In this document: one piece after another, positions 14,995 through 23,178 of the stretch
Layout of the letters: every line of letters starts with the position of its first letter
Position numbering within the stretch: position 1 is the first letter of the stretch
DNA from: a virus
IMG/VR virus record: IMGVR_UViG_3300029981_000164
Location: 1-31,219 of that record
Length of the DNA stretch: 31,219 nt
Direction: 5' to 3' (one strand)
The notes under the pieces: generated by a model
Databases searched by the model: none
What the model was told of the DNA's origin: nothing
Seen by the model: only the letters and a program-made list of their open reading frames with translations
Made by a program: the position numbers and the translations under genes

Positions 14995-17790
14995 CTATTT
15001 ATTCTTTAGTTTATTTATCTCAACTTCTAAGTATGCTATTTTAGCTACCAATAAATCAATATATTTTACTTTGTATTCACCCTCTTTGTCTCCAGTTACA
15101 AATTCATCAAATCCATTACTAAGTAAATCTTGAGCAATAGTACCAAATCTAAGTTCATCTAAGTTATTTTTAAAATTAAATGATACTAAATTAAGTCTGC
15201 TATAGTCTTTAATAATTGGTTGAATATTGGTTTTTAAGGTTCTATCTGATGATAGAATAAAGTTACTGGCAGTAACGGTTCCGCTTACAGAAATAGAACT
15301 TCCGCTTTCGCTAATCAAACTATTTACCATACTACTACCATTCCATTTAGGAAGGTAGTTAGTTGATAAAGTATTTGTTAGATTGCCTGAGTGATATACC
15401 TTATTCCATGGACTTACTACCTGTCTAGTACTTCTAAAATACATACTAGAGCCATCGTAATTAAAATATAATTGAGTTCCATAGTAAGTATTAAAATTTA
15501 AAACGGAACCATATCCACCATCTATAGGATAGTTTAATGATGAAGGCATGCCAAATACATTATAACCAGCATGTCTTGTTAAATCATTGGCATTTTGACC
15601 TGTTGCGTTTCCAAGTTCTCCTACAAAATAACTAGATTCTGATTTATTACCAAGATATTCTGCATTCAAGTTACTAACTATTGTAGTAGAATTTACAGTA
15701 AGTGGAGAAGTTCCAGTTGCTACTGTTGATTGAAGTTGAGTAGCATTTACAATAGAAGCAAAAGTTGCTGCTCCTGTCGTTGCAGATATTTTTAATCCTT
15801 GAGCACCAGTACCAAGTAAATAAGCATCACCACCAGTATTAAACAATATAAAATCTGTTGATGAATAACCCCCCGATATATCACCACCAACTCCAAGAAA
15901 CATAGTTGCATCAACTCCTGTTCTAATATGTGAATTAGCGCGAGCAACCCCACTAATCCACATATTTGCAGATTGAGCAGAAGCATTTTGGTTTAGTATG
16001 AAATTACTTCCACTATAAGTAGGTATATCTGTTATTCCATATCCACTAATTGTAGTAGGGTGACTACTAGTGTTCCATGGGGTGTAGCCTAAAGCAGTAG
16101 TCACCATTCCACTATTTATACCTGTTATCCAACCACCATAGTTACCAAGATTATTTGTAAATTGACTTAGGTTAGTTGGAAAATTACTAACCTGCGACTT
16201 AGTAATGCTTATACCAGTAGATTTATTCCATGCAGTAAATATAGGGTCTGTTTCAGTAAAACTAGATAGGTAGTTGTGCGTGTGAGTAGTTATTAAGCCA
16301 GTAAGAACTGATTCAACATTAGCTTTAGTTATTCCGCTAATATAACTATTAGGATTTGACGCTAAGTAGTATGATGAATTATCGTAACTAACCGTAGTTC
16401 CACTAGACTTAACAAATCCAGTCCCGTTTAATTGTGGTTGACCGCCAAGGCCAGATAAAGTTTGATCTCCAGTGTTACTACCACTTAACGTAGTTACACC
16501 TAACTTAGTTTTAATAGTTGTAATTGTCTCATCACCAGTATTAGATCCAGAAAATGAAAGATTTGGGACATTAGATAAACCTATATCGGTCTTAGATGTA
16601 TTATGAGGATTTCCAGTTATTATCTGAGAGTGGTCATATGCAGTCTTTCCCCTATCTCCTCTATACGCCGTAGAAGAAGTTTCTCCTAATGCCAATGATT
16701 GGCTAATAAGAGCATATATACTGCCACTCCATCTATATGTAAGATTAGTAGTGGTGTCTATATAGATCTTACCGGATTCTCCAGTAGCTGGGAATAGGGT
16801 TATTGATGAGTACTCCAAAACATCATCTACATATGACGGCAATTGGGAGTTCTTTACAAATCCACTTGAATCAAGTTCGGCAAGGCCATTTATAGCACCT
16901 TTAAGCGACGTTTCTAGTTTATTTGATAAAGCACTAGTTAAATTATTTATGTCGCTTATATCAGCCTTAGATGAGCTTACAACGAGTCCATGAGAGTCGT
17001 ATGTTATCTTGGAATTAGATCCAGCAGTTATTGGAGTGTTAAGACCAAGCTTTAAATCTAATGCGCTTTGAGTTGCAGTAGATATTGGCTTATTTAGATC
17101 ACTAGTATTATCTACATTAACAAGACCTATATCAGCTTTAGTTAATGTAACGTTGCCATTTATTTGAGTTACTCCATTTACTGAGGTAGTTAACCCGTCT
17201 TGTCCAGGTGCACCCTGTATCCCTTGTGGCCCTTCAGCTCCAGGCATTCCTTGATCACCTTTGTCTCCGGAAAGTCCAGTATCACCCTTATCTCCTTTAA
17301 AACCTTGATTCCCTTGATCTCCTTTATCGCCTTTAGCGCCAGTAAGGCCTAAGTCTCCCTTATCGCCTTTATCTCCTTTAGGTCCAATAGAACCGGTAGA
17401 GCCAGTATTGCCTGTTTGTCCAGTAGCTCCAGTATCTCCTCTATCACCTTTGTCTCCCTTATCGCCTTTTGGACCAGGCTGGCCATCAGAGCCTTGATCT
17501 CCTTTATCCCCCTTATTTATATCTGTATTTACGTCTATAGTAAAGTCTATGGAATCATTAGTAGTTATATCGACGTTTAAGGCCATTTGCGGCTCTATAG
17601 TGACACTTAAAGGTACCTCTTGGTTATCTAATACTACTTCAATATTAAGTTCATTAGAAGCGCTTAAAACGACATCTACAGGAATAGCCTCAACTGACGG
17701 TGATTCTATGCTTAATGATAAATCAATATTTCCAATAACATTGTCTATTGATATTACAGATTCTTCTGCCTGATTGAATTCTAATGTCAT
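14995..17790 (-). CDS. Collagen-like fibre with C-terminal S74 intramolecular chaperone (931 aa)
   Basis: Residues 1-93 form an N-terminal beta-type anchor domain. Residues about 94-199 are some 35 uninterrupted Gly-X-Y triplets rich in GDK and GPK, which should form a collagen-like triple helix. From about 200 to 840 the chain has fibre repeats (KADIGLVNVDNTSDLNKPIS; SGSNTGDETIT; SGSNTGDQTLSGLG). Residues from 847 (SSDRTLKTNI) to 931 match the peptidase S74 chaperone domain, which drives trimer folding and cuts itself off at a Ser-Asp site; S848-D849 and K853 are present, and the C-terminal helix (YIDLLVAKIAYLEVEINKLK) is typical. The protein is therefore a trimeric host-recognition fibre. 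It ends in TAG. Which part of the virion it attaches to is unknown. Confidence 0.85.
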   Translation of the reverse strand: MTLEFNQAEESVISIDNVIGNIDLSLSIESPSVEAIPVDVVLSASNELNIEVVLDNQEVPLSVTIEPQMALNVDITTNDSIDFTIDVNTDINKGDKGDQGSDGQPGPKGDKGDKGDRGDTGATGQTGNTGSTGSIGPKGDKGDKGDLGLTGAKGDKGDQGNQGFKGDKGDTGLSGDKGDQGMPGAEGPQGIQGAPGQDGLTTSVNGVTQINGNVTLTKADIGLVNVDNTSDLNKPISTATQSALDLKLGLNTPITAGSNSKITYDSHGLVVSSSKADISDINNLTSALSNKLETSLKGAINGLAELDSSGFVKNSQLPSYVDDVLEYSSITLFPATGESGKIYIDTTTNLTYRWSGSIYALISQSLALGETSSTAYRGDRGKTAYDHSQIITGNPHNTSKTDIGLSNVPNLSFSGSNTGDETITTIKTKLGVTTLSGSNTGDQTLSGLGGQPQLNGTGFVKSSGTTVSYDNSSYYLASNPNSYISGITKANVESVLTGLITTHTHNYLSSFTETDPIFTAWNKSTGISITKSQVSNFPTNLSQFTNNLGNYGGWITGINSGMVTTALGYTPWNTSSHPTTISGYGITDIPTYSGSNFILNQNASAQSANMWISGVARANSHIRTGVDATMFLGVGGDISGGYSSTDFILFNTGGDAYLLGTGAQGLKISATTGAATFASIVNATQLQSTVATGTSPLTVNSTTIVSNLNAEYLGNKSESSYFVGELGNATGQNANDLTRHAGYNVFGMPSSLNYPIDGGYGSVLNFNTYYGTQLYFNYDGSSMYFRSTRQVVSPWNKVYHSGNLTNTLSTNYLPKWNGSSMVNSLISESGSSISVSGTVTASNFILSSDRTLKTNIQPIIKDYSRLNLVSFNFKNNLDELRFGTIAQDLLSNGFDEFVTGDKEGEYKVKYIDLLVAKIAYLEVEINKLKNK
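17194..17511 (-). repeat. Collagen-like Gly-X-Y coding repeat
   Basis: About 35 consecutive Gly-X-Y triplets within the fibre gene. Many codons spell GDK, GDQ or GPK. On the plus strand the repeat unit reads close to ctttatcac/ctttatctcc variants. The run is unbroken, so the region is probably a rigid triple-helical shaft. Such repeats change length readily by slippage or recombination. Confidence 0.9.
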
Positions 17791-17800
17791 TGATTAGTAT

Positions 17801-18199
17801 TTATTCCGGAATTATTACTGGTATTTCATTTACCGCCTCATCTTTAATTATGCTTGGCAATATATATATTCCAGACATTGCTCTTTGTATAATATTGTCA
17901 GCCTTATCTCCATCTATAGAAGTGGCTATGCACATTATATCTAGCATTATCTGACCGGTCATTAGTTTAGTAAATTCACTCCTAATAACCCCTTTTAAAT
18001 TAGTTGAGCTGAATGAAGTCAATGGCTCATACCCTTCTTTGAGATCCCTAGAGAATTTAACTATGTCATTTTCACCTGTGTACGCGTATACTATTACATT
18101 TTCCAAATCATCAAAGCTAGATATATTTACATTACTAGAATTGCTGAAGTTTAATGAAAAGTATATATCTTCTCCTTGGTATTTTTTCATATATAACAA
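17801..18199 (-). CDS. Fibre-associated structural protein (132 aa)
   Basis: Beta-rich protein starting MLYMKKYQGEDIYFSLNFSN; the third codon onward also offers an internal Met (residue 4) as start. Sequence such as DDLENVIVYAYTGENDIVKF and MTGQIMLDIMCIATSIDG suggests an immunoglobulin-like or baseplate-type sandwich. It sits between two fibre genes, 2 nt after the stop of the upstream head/tail fibre and 10 nt before the collagen-like fibre. A role as fibre adaptor or in fibre assembly is plausible by position; similar small beta proteins precede fibres in phages of Bacteroidota. I do not recognise a named family. Confidence 0.45.
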   Translation of the reverse strand: MLYMKKYQGEDIYFSLNFSNSSNVNISSFDDLENVIVYAYTGENDIVKFSRDLKEGYEPLTSFSSTNLKGVIRSEFTKLMTGQIMLDIMCIATSIDGDKADNIIQRAMSGIYILPSIIKDEAVNEIPVIIPE

Positions 18200-18201
18200 T
18201 A

Positions 18202-19683
18202 TTAAGCAACTACTCCTTTAAGTACTGTATATCTAATAGTGATAGCTTCTGACAGTGAAACAGCAGCAACATTTCTTATTGAGACTGTAGCTGTACCAGC
18301 GCCAGCAGCAACACATATATTATATGCTCCAAGAGTACCTCCACTAATATGAGTAGCTATGATTATATCATTTGCAGCTATAGTAGTATTGGTCCATGTA
18401 GAAGTAACTGTAGTTTGAGAAGCTAATGCATCAGCGGCGGTTATTATTGTTCCACACAATTTGCTTAATGTAAAAGCAGTAGCCTTGGATGTTAATTGAG
18501 TAACTGTACCGCCAGCACCAGTAGTATAACCTATACCAGCTGAGCCAGAGTGTAATAAAGCACCAGCATTACCAGTAGCGTCAGCCCTGGCTATGGTAGC
18601 AGAAGTAGAAGGGAAGGTCATTGTGGTAGCATCAGTACCAGCCAAAGTCAATGTGTTGTTAGATATTAATTTTTTACCAGTGGCTGAATTTGCGCCAGAA
18701 TATTGTACATTCCACGAAGCAACTCCAGTTCCTCCAGCAGTATTTATACATGTAATTGAAGCAGAAGTACCACTAACAAGGACTATCAATGCATTAGCAC
18801 CAGAAGTATTAACAGTTACTAATCCTGTAGAGTTATTTGTGATTAACCATTGCTGACCATTAGTGAGAGTAGTAACAACTGGCATAACAACTGTTTGCGC
18901 TAAAGTACCAGTAAAGTATTGTTGATATGGGCTAGTTGCTACAAATGTAGTAGTTGCTCCAGCTGTAGCTACTGTTGCATACCCTTCTATGACATTAGGG
19001 GATGAAACCAACCCAGAGAACGTTGACATTGAATCACTAAGAGTTAATCTAGCATTAGCCGCCAAAGTGCCTCCAGTAAATAGAACTAAATTCTTTCCAG
19101 AAGTGGCAGTACCAACTGCAATATTGCTTGATTGAGAATATAAATATCCATCAAGAGCCCCGTTTATGGTCCATGTTCCAACTGAATATCCAGATCCATT
19201 TATACCAAAGTCTACGTAATTAGTAGTATCATTGCCAGAATCAGCTGTAGCGACTAAGTCAGTTGACGCTGTAGCGGAATTAGATAAATTCTGTATATTA
19301 TTTTGAAATACTCCAGATACAGTATCCCATGATTGATAACTTAACCCAGATAAAGCTGCAGGAGTCCCTGTACCAGATCTAGATATAACGCCAGTAAACG
19401 TTGGATTTTCCTTATCGGCCTTCAAAGCAGCAGCTGTAGAAACAAACCCGGTAGTGGCTAATTGAGTAGTATTAGTACCAACTGTAGCGGTAGGGGCAGT
19501 AGGTATACCAGATAAACTAGGAGATACTAATGTATCGCTAGCGTCAGAAGCCCATGAGCTGCCATTAAAATATTTTATTACTGAGCCATAAGGATCAGCG
19601 GATAGGTCCATCCAAAGACAATTCATTGATGGAGATGGGGCTATAGTACTTGCGTACGTTTTAGTAAATGCTCTATTTATCAT
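18202..19683 (-). CDS. Head or tail fibre protein (493 aa)
   Basis: The composition is dominated by Thr, Ser, Ala and Gly, as in fibrous phage proteins. The N-terminal region (about 1-60) is likely an attachment domain. Next come fibre motifs: SGIPTAPTATVGTNTTQLAT and LKADKENPTFTGVI (about 58-101). The middle holds beta-helix-like repeats and a segment with TGTLAQTVVMPVVTTLTNGQ. The C-terminal part has TLAGTDATTMTFPSTSATIA followed by a compact domain (LSKLCGTIITAADALASQTT; ATVSIRNVAAVSLSEAITIR), an end domain common in fibres of phages of Bacteroidota. It could be the head fibre seen on crAss-like capsids or a tail fibre; context does not decide. It is the first gene after a terminator at 19741-19765. 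Confidence 0.65.
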   Translation of the reverse strand: MINRAFTKTYASTIAPSPSMNCLWMDLSADPYGSVIKYFNGSSWASDASDTLVSPSLSGIPTAPTATVGTNTTQLATTGFVSTAAALKADKENPTFTGVISRSGTGTPAALSGLSYQSWDTVSGVFQNNIQNLSNSATASTDLVATADSGNDTTNYVDFGINGSGYSVGTWTINGALDGYLYSQSSNIAVGTATSGKNLVLFTGGTLAANARLTLSDSMSTFSGLVSSPNVIEGYATVATAGATTTFVATSPYQQYFTGTLAQTVVMPVVTTLTNGQQWLITNNSTGLVTVNTSGANALIVLVSGTSASITCINTAGGTGVASWNVQYSGANSATGKKLISNNTLTLAGTDATTMTFPSTSATIARADATGNAGALLHSGSAGIGYTTGAGGTVTQLTSKATAFTLSKLCGTIITAADALASQTTVTSTWTNTTIAANDIIIATHISGGTLGAYNICVAAGAGTATVSIRNVAAVSLSEAITIRYTVLKGVVA

Positions 19684-19740
19684 AAGTTTTTTATTAAGTT
19701 TATTCAGCTATTTAGGTAGCAACCCGTATTTTTTGGTAAT
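19684..19740 (-). promoter_or_regulatory. Leader of the fibre operon after the terminator
   Basis: The 57 bases between the terminator T-tract and the fibre start at 19683 are AT-rich and contain no clear Shine-Dalgarno site and no match to the Bacteroidota -7 element TAnnTTTG. Because a terminator lies just upstream, either readthrough or a promoter here must serve the genes from the fibre to the left. No promoter is assigned by sequence. Confidence 0.25.
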
Positions 19741-19765
19741 AAAAAAGGCGACCATTACAGCCGCC
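19741..19765 (-). terminator. Rho-independent terminator after the 323-residue virion protein
   Basis: On the minus strand the stem GGCGGC/GTCGCC (one G-U pair) encloses a 7-base loop and is followed by six T residues. It begins 17 bases after the stop codon at 19783-19785 and is oriented for the minus-strand transcript. It is the only canonical terminator facing the transcribed direction that I found in the window. Confidence 0.85.
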
Positions 19766-19782
19766 TCCATTATTTATTTTGA

Positions 19783-20754
19783 TTAGGCAATCATCCATGC
19801 AGCGATTCCGTCTCTCAACGCTTCTGCTCCATTACCAGCAACGATATAAATCTCAGATGCTAGGTCAGTAGATTTTATATATTGATTGTCAGGGCTTTGA
19901 TATGCTTTAGAAAACTCTAATGTAAGCGTATCATAAGTTTTAGTTGAATCAACGTTTAAGTCAGGTTGAATAACTGGGAATTCAGTACGGTAAGTAATAC
20001 CTTTATATCCAAGAGCTTCACGTTCACGATCTCTAACTATTTTCCAATTTCCACGACCAGGTTTGCTTTGAACGGTAGTAATGGTTAGACCAGTAACAGC
20101 GTCTTGTGAGCTAAATGCAGCAGTAGGGTTAGTTACATAAGCAAATACCTCCATAGCAACTTGAGAATAAGGAGTAATAGCATTAACGCCATCAGTTCCC
20201 ATTCCTGTGATTACTTTAGCAGTAATAGTCAAAGTAGAAGTACCATCATCTGTTGCAGTTACTCTGGCTCCAACATGAGCATTAATACGAGCAGCAAAAG
20301 CGGCAGACAGGACTGCAGGATTTACGCTAGTAGCGATAACTTCATAAGAGTGAGTAAATTGACCTGGATGTTCGTAAAGATCTTTGTATACAATACGAAG
20401 AACGTAACGATTTCCAACAGTAGGAGTTACACCAGAGAATTCAACTACAGAGGAAGCTTCAGTTTTTGCAACATAAGCGCAAGTTCCGTCTGGAGTGATA
20501 CTGGTAATTTTCTTTCTGCTGATTGGCGATGTTTTAATTATTGTAGCATCTTGAGTCAAAGTTCCTACAGCCTTTACATATCCTAATTGGATAGATTCTA
20601 CTGCAGAAGTAAGATCTGCGATTGCACAAACATTACCGTTTGCTGGGTTGATAACAACAATATCACCAACAGTTAAAGCATTGGCAGCACCAGGTGCTTT
20701 TTGTGTTACGTAAGTTTGTTTACCGACAAATACGGTATTTGGTTTTTGCATCAT
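19783..20754 (-). CDS. Probable abundant virion protein, auxiliary capsid or decoration candidate (323 aa)
   Basis: The protein begins MMQKPNTVFVGKQTYVTQKA and has VGDIVVINPANGNVCAIADL near residues 28-48, followed by beta-rich sequence with Ala and Thr. It has no membrane segment or enzymatic motif. It lies alone between a structured leader (20755-20860) and a strong terminator (19741-19765). By hand count 8 of 12 Arg codons are CGT, as in the major capsid gene, whereas the adjacent adaptor gene uses mainly AGA and AGG. Own transcription unit and capsid-like codon use point to a high-copy virion protein; crAss-like capsids have an auxiliary capsid protein, which is my best guess. It could also be a tail tube or hub protein. 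Two ATG codons in a row begin the gene; either may be used. Confidence 0.5.
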   Translation of the reverse strand: MMQKPNTVFVGKQTYVTQKAPGAANALTVGDIVVINPANGNVCAIADLTSAVESIQLGYVKAVGTLTQDATIIKTSPISRKKITSITPDGTCAYVAKTEASSVVEFSGVTPTVGNRYVLRIVYKDLYEHPGQFTHSYEVIATSVNPAVLSAAFAARINAHVGARVTATDDGTSTLTITAKVITGMGTDGVNAITPYSQVAMEVFAYVTNPTAAFSSQDAVTGLTITTVQSKPGRGNWKIVRDREREALGYKGITYRTEFPVIQPDLNVDSTKTYDTLTLEFSKAYQSPDNQYIKSTDLASEIYIVAGNGAEALRDGIAAWMIA

Positions 20755-20860
20755 AATATTTTAATTTTTATAGTTAATTGTTCTTTAAAACTCAGCTTAA
20801 CTATAGTCTAGTCGCTCTACTACCGTTAAAGGGTTCCACGTTAAACTAAGACTGAGAACT
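20755..20860 (-). promoter_or_regulatory. Structured leader before the 323-residue virion gene
   Basis: This 106-base gap holds two structures on the minus strand. One is a 9-bp perfect inverted repeat, TATAGTTAA/TTAACTATA (20769-20777 and 20797-20805, spacer 19), ending 14 bases before the start codon. The other is a 6-bp hairpin ACTGAG/CTCAGT at 20851-20869 with the stop codon of the upstream gene in its loop. No Bacteroidota-type promoter was recognised. An operator, a phage-polymerase promoter or an mRNA-stability element are all possible. Confidence 0.4.
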
Positions 20861-21814
20861 TTACTCAGTTGCCTGAGACTCTGCTGCATAGGTTTGATAC
20901 CTTGACTCAGAGATATTTTCCAATGCTAATCGAACAGCTCCTACTAGTATTTCATCCCAAGTATGTTCTGGCATTGTTATAATTTTAATTTCTTCGAAGT
21001 AATCCATATTAAATGCTCCACCTGGCCTGTCCTGTGTACATACATAATGTTGTCCATTATATAGAACCTTATCTCCAATTACATAAGAAAGACTCTGGTT
21101 GAATGTAGGATACTTATATGTATCTATCTTCTCAGGTAGAAATATGTAAGTCAACCCGTATTTAGATACATAATAGTTACTGTCGGTATACAATGATATA
21201 GAGTCGTCAGTAAATGCCCTCAATGGCTTAGCAGTATTATTATGAAATAAATGAGGAGCTATTGAATTATTTAACTTAGAATCCAAGTTCTCTATAGTAG
21301 CCTCAGTAATATCATTTCTTCTGCGGATTAATATATTGTCAGGAGTGAATCTATTATCGGGAAGTTCGGTGGCAACAAATGTACCAACTTTTGCAAACTC
21401 TCCAACAGTTATCATGTAGTCTAAAGGGTATGGAAAATAGACAGAATTTTCTGATGTAGATATAGAATCCCATTGAGACTCAAATATATCCCCAGAGATA
21501 TCATCTATTTTGCATTTATAATAAAATCCTCTACTAACTACAGTATCTCCCATGAAATACGTTTTCGAATAATTAAATGGAGTTACGTCATATTCCACTG
21601 TCTTAATAACAGTTCTTAAGTCGTCGCTCCTTTTTTGATTTTGCTGGAATCCAGCTCTATGTGAATTTAGTCCAGAGTACCTAGTTTTGATGAATCTTTG
21701 TGTAGAGGCGTTAATCCAATAATCCTTTTCTTCTGGAAGAAATGAAGGATAGCTAGACACGTTTAGTTTGTCTAGCTCTATATCCCAAATTCTATGTAAC
21801 TCTTTTAATGTCAT
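20861..21814 (-). CDS. Adaptor/ring-like virion protein with two CBM5/12-like inserts (317 aa)
   Basis: The frame is of connector type: N-terminal helices with LKELHRIWDIELDKLNV and LPEEKDYWINASTQRFIKTR (about residues 3-46), a beta core with YFPYPLDYMITVGEFAKV (126-143), and a C-terminal helix with WDEILVGAVRLALENISESR (286-305). Set into it are two segments of about 40 residues, 79-119 and 237-276, that share F-N-x-S-x-x-Y-x-x-G-D-x-V and then G-x-x-Y-x-C. This is the pattern of small carbohydrate-binding modules of the CBM5/12 type. I infer a virion protein near the portal or tail that may hold glycans or simply use the fold for stability. It lies 3 nt after the preceding gene and before a structured leader. 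Confidence 0.55.
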   Translation of the reverse strand: MTLKELHRIWDIELDKLNVSSYPSFLPEEKDYWINASTQRFIKTRYSGLNSHRAGFQQNQKRSDDLRTVIKTVEYDVTPFNYSKTYFMGDTVVSRGFYYKCKIDDISGDIFESQWDSISTSENSVYFPYPLDYMITVGEFAKVGTFVATELPDNRFTPDNILIRRRNDITEATIENLDSKLNNSIAPHLFHNNTAKPLRAFTDDSISLYTDSNYYVSKYGLTYIFLPEKIDTYKYPTFNQSLSYVIGDKVLYNGQHYVCTQDRPGGAFNMDYFEEIKIITMPEHTWDEILVGAVRLALENISESRYQTYAAESQATE

Positions 21815-21817
21815 ATA

Positions 21818-22570
21818 TTATTTTACTTCAAGCTCATTGAGGATAGTCATCTTCAAATCTTGATTGTTTTTATTATCTAAGAACGCAACAGCGTCATCTA
21901 TAGAAGTGCCAATTATCTCAGTACCGTAATAATATGCATTTTTATTCTTACGCATAATATTTTTAGCTATAGCAGCCTGTATTGTAAACTCAGTATTTTT
22001 TGTCTTGTTATTAACCCACTTCAAGAAGAATTTTTCAGGGTCTTTCTCAACTAGTTCAAATAATTTACTCTCAACCAATTCGGCAGACATGGTATCTGCT
22101 TTATATCCGAATAATCGTAAGCATTTACGCATATCCTCTAATGACATCTTGTCAAATTCTTTAATAGCGTCTCTCTTACGTTTGTTAAGTCTGTTGGATT
22201 CTTGTGCTTCCGAGTCTTTATTTATAAGTACATAATCAGCTTTTGGTTTCATATCGTTAATGCCATTTGAAACTCTGTGGTGATTTTTAAGGAATAGATA
22301 TTGAAGTTCATCCCAAGGACGATCTGTATCAAGTACTAATTCTCTGTTTGTAATTTTAACAGTGAATGTATTCCAGTACGAACTATATTGTGCTAGTGTT
22401 TTTTCTCCAAGGCCTAGCGCCTTTTCTAATCTCGATTCATCTTCTGGAGTTAAGCCAGTGTGATGATTACCAGATCTAGTTAATGATGGTGCGATATAAT
22501 CAGAACAGCTTTTATATTTAGTAACGCCGGACCAAGGGTCTACTCTTTTATGTTTTAGTAATATTTCCAT
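21818..22570 (-). CDS. Conserved-looking structural or assembly protein (250 aa)
   Basis: Starts MEILLKHKRVDPWSGVTKYK. Residues about 30-55 contain HHTGLTPEDESRLEKALGLG, then YWNTFTVKITNRELVLDTDR (65-84) and PWDELQYLFLKNHHRVSNG. The C-terminal half (about 110-250) is helical and highly charged, with LNKRKRDAIKEFDKMSLEDM and a region resembling a small helix-turn-helix-like fold (KCLRLFGYKADTMSAELVES). No membrane segment or catalytic motif is seen. Position between head genes and the adaptor-like gene suggests a head-completion or neck protein. It is preceded by a 134-base leader with a 12-bp hairpin and a GGAG site about 16 bases upstream of the ATG, which is a long spacing. Confidence 0.4.
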   Translation of the reverse strand: MEILLKHKRVDPWSGVTKYKSCSDYIAPSLTRSGNHHTGLTPEDESRLEKALGLGEKTLAQYSSYWNTFTVKITNRELVLDTDRPWDELQYLFLKNHHRVSNGINDMKPKADYVLINKDSEAQESNRLNKRKRDAIKEFDKMSLEDMRKCLRLFGYKADTMSAELVESKLFELVEKDPEKFFLKWVNNKTKNTEFTIQAAIAKNIMRKNKNAYYYGTEIIGTSIDDAVAFLDNKNNQDLKMTILNELEVK

Positions 22571-22662
22571 ATGGGTATGTATAATTCTCCTTTACGATAA
22601 CGTAAGTGCAATTAATTGTTTTAATGTTTTGCTATACAAATAGAAGCTAATCTATATGTACA
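22571..22662 (-). promoter_or_regulatory. Leader of the 250-residue gene
   Basis: On the minus strand this stretch is AT-rich and contains a 5-bp palindrome TTACG-TTAT-CGTAA immediately followed by AGGAG, about 16 bases before the start at 22570. I see no TAnnTTTG promoter element. A phage-specific promoter is possible because the hairpin at 22663-22697 would partly separate it from the upstream genes. Confidence 0.25.
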
Positions 22663-22697
22663 ATATAAGGCTAGTGATTGAGGGGCTAGCCTTATAT
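22663..22697 (-). terminator. 12-bp perfect hairpin downstream of the 157-residue gene
   Basis: Arms ATATAAGGCTAG and CTAGCCTTATAT pair perfectly around an 11-base loop. It starts 7 bases after the TAG stop at 22705-22707. The minus-strand sequence after it (TGTACATATAG) has no T-tract, so it may be a weak terminator, a processing site or a 3' end stabiliser. Confidence 0.5.
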
Positions 22698-22704
22698 ATG
22701 TGAT

Positions 22705-23178
22705 CTACAAATCAGTCATTGCTTTGTAATAAAGAAATGCTTTACCAACTGGGGCGTCTGCATCCATTATAAAAGCCTTAGCTAATTGTTTATATACTTC
22801 TTTATTATCAGGTCCAAGTACTACGCAAAAGTCAGAATATATCATATTCATTACATAGTACCAATCGTATACCGTGAATTTATCAAATGTGATCCCAAGT
22901 TCAGATGCAGCTATATTGCTTTCATCCATTGAAACTTTTTGTCCAAATGTACCATCTTCGTTCTTCATCGCAGCGACTGCTTTTGTGGCAGTATCTACAT
23001 TGAAGTATGGACCATGCACTATAATACACATCTCTTCTATAACATCAGAATATGTAGTAAAGTCTTTAATGCATATAGCTTCTAGGTGATCGTCTAGAAC
23101 TTCGAATATTTCAGACATTGGTTTAGATTGACTCTTAGATGGGTATACTTTCTCTATTAATTCTATAAATTTGGTCAT
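22705..23178 (-). CDS. Hypothetical head-region protein (157 aa)
   Basis: A mostly helical, acidic protein starting MTKFIELIEKVYPSKSQSKP, with VYDWYYVMNMIYSDFCVVLG near residues 111-130 and a C-terminal ADAPVGKAFLYYKAMTDL. It has no clear membrane segment. The start overlaps the TGA stop of the upstream 86-residue gene (ATGA junction), which implies translational coupling of the two. It ends with TAG just before the 12-bp hairpin. I do not recognise the family. Position after the capsid gene suggests a structural or chaperone role in head assembly, no more than that. Confidence 0.45.
   Translation of the reverse strand: MTKFIELIEKVYPSKSQSKPMSEIFEVLDDHLEAICIKDFTTYSDVIEEMCIIVHGPYFNVDTATKAVAAMKNEDGTFGQKVSMDESNIAASELGITFDKFTVYDWYYVMNMIYSDFCVVLGPDNKEVYKQLAKAFIMDADAPVGKAFLYYKAMTDL

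Noticed and set aside
15792-15986. Minus-strand frame of 64 codons inside the fibre gene
   Set aside because: Leu/Ile-rich out-of-frame shadow of the fibre's Thr/Ser-rich sequence.
17194-17511. CRISPR array or tandem non-coding repeat
   Set aside because: The repeat period is 9 bases and multiples, and all units translate as Gly-X-Y in the fibre frame; no spacers are present.
20781-20860. tRNA-like gene in the gap before the 323-residue gene (GGTAGTAGAGC and GGGTTCC-like words)
   Set aside because: On neither strand do acceptor, anticodon and T arms pair; only 4-5 bp partial stems form.
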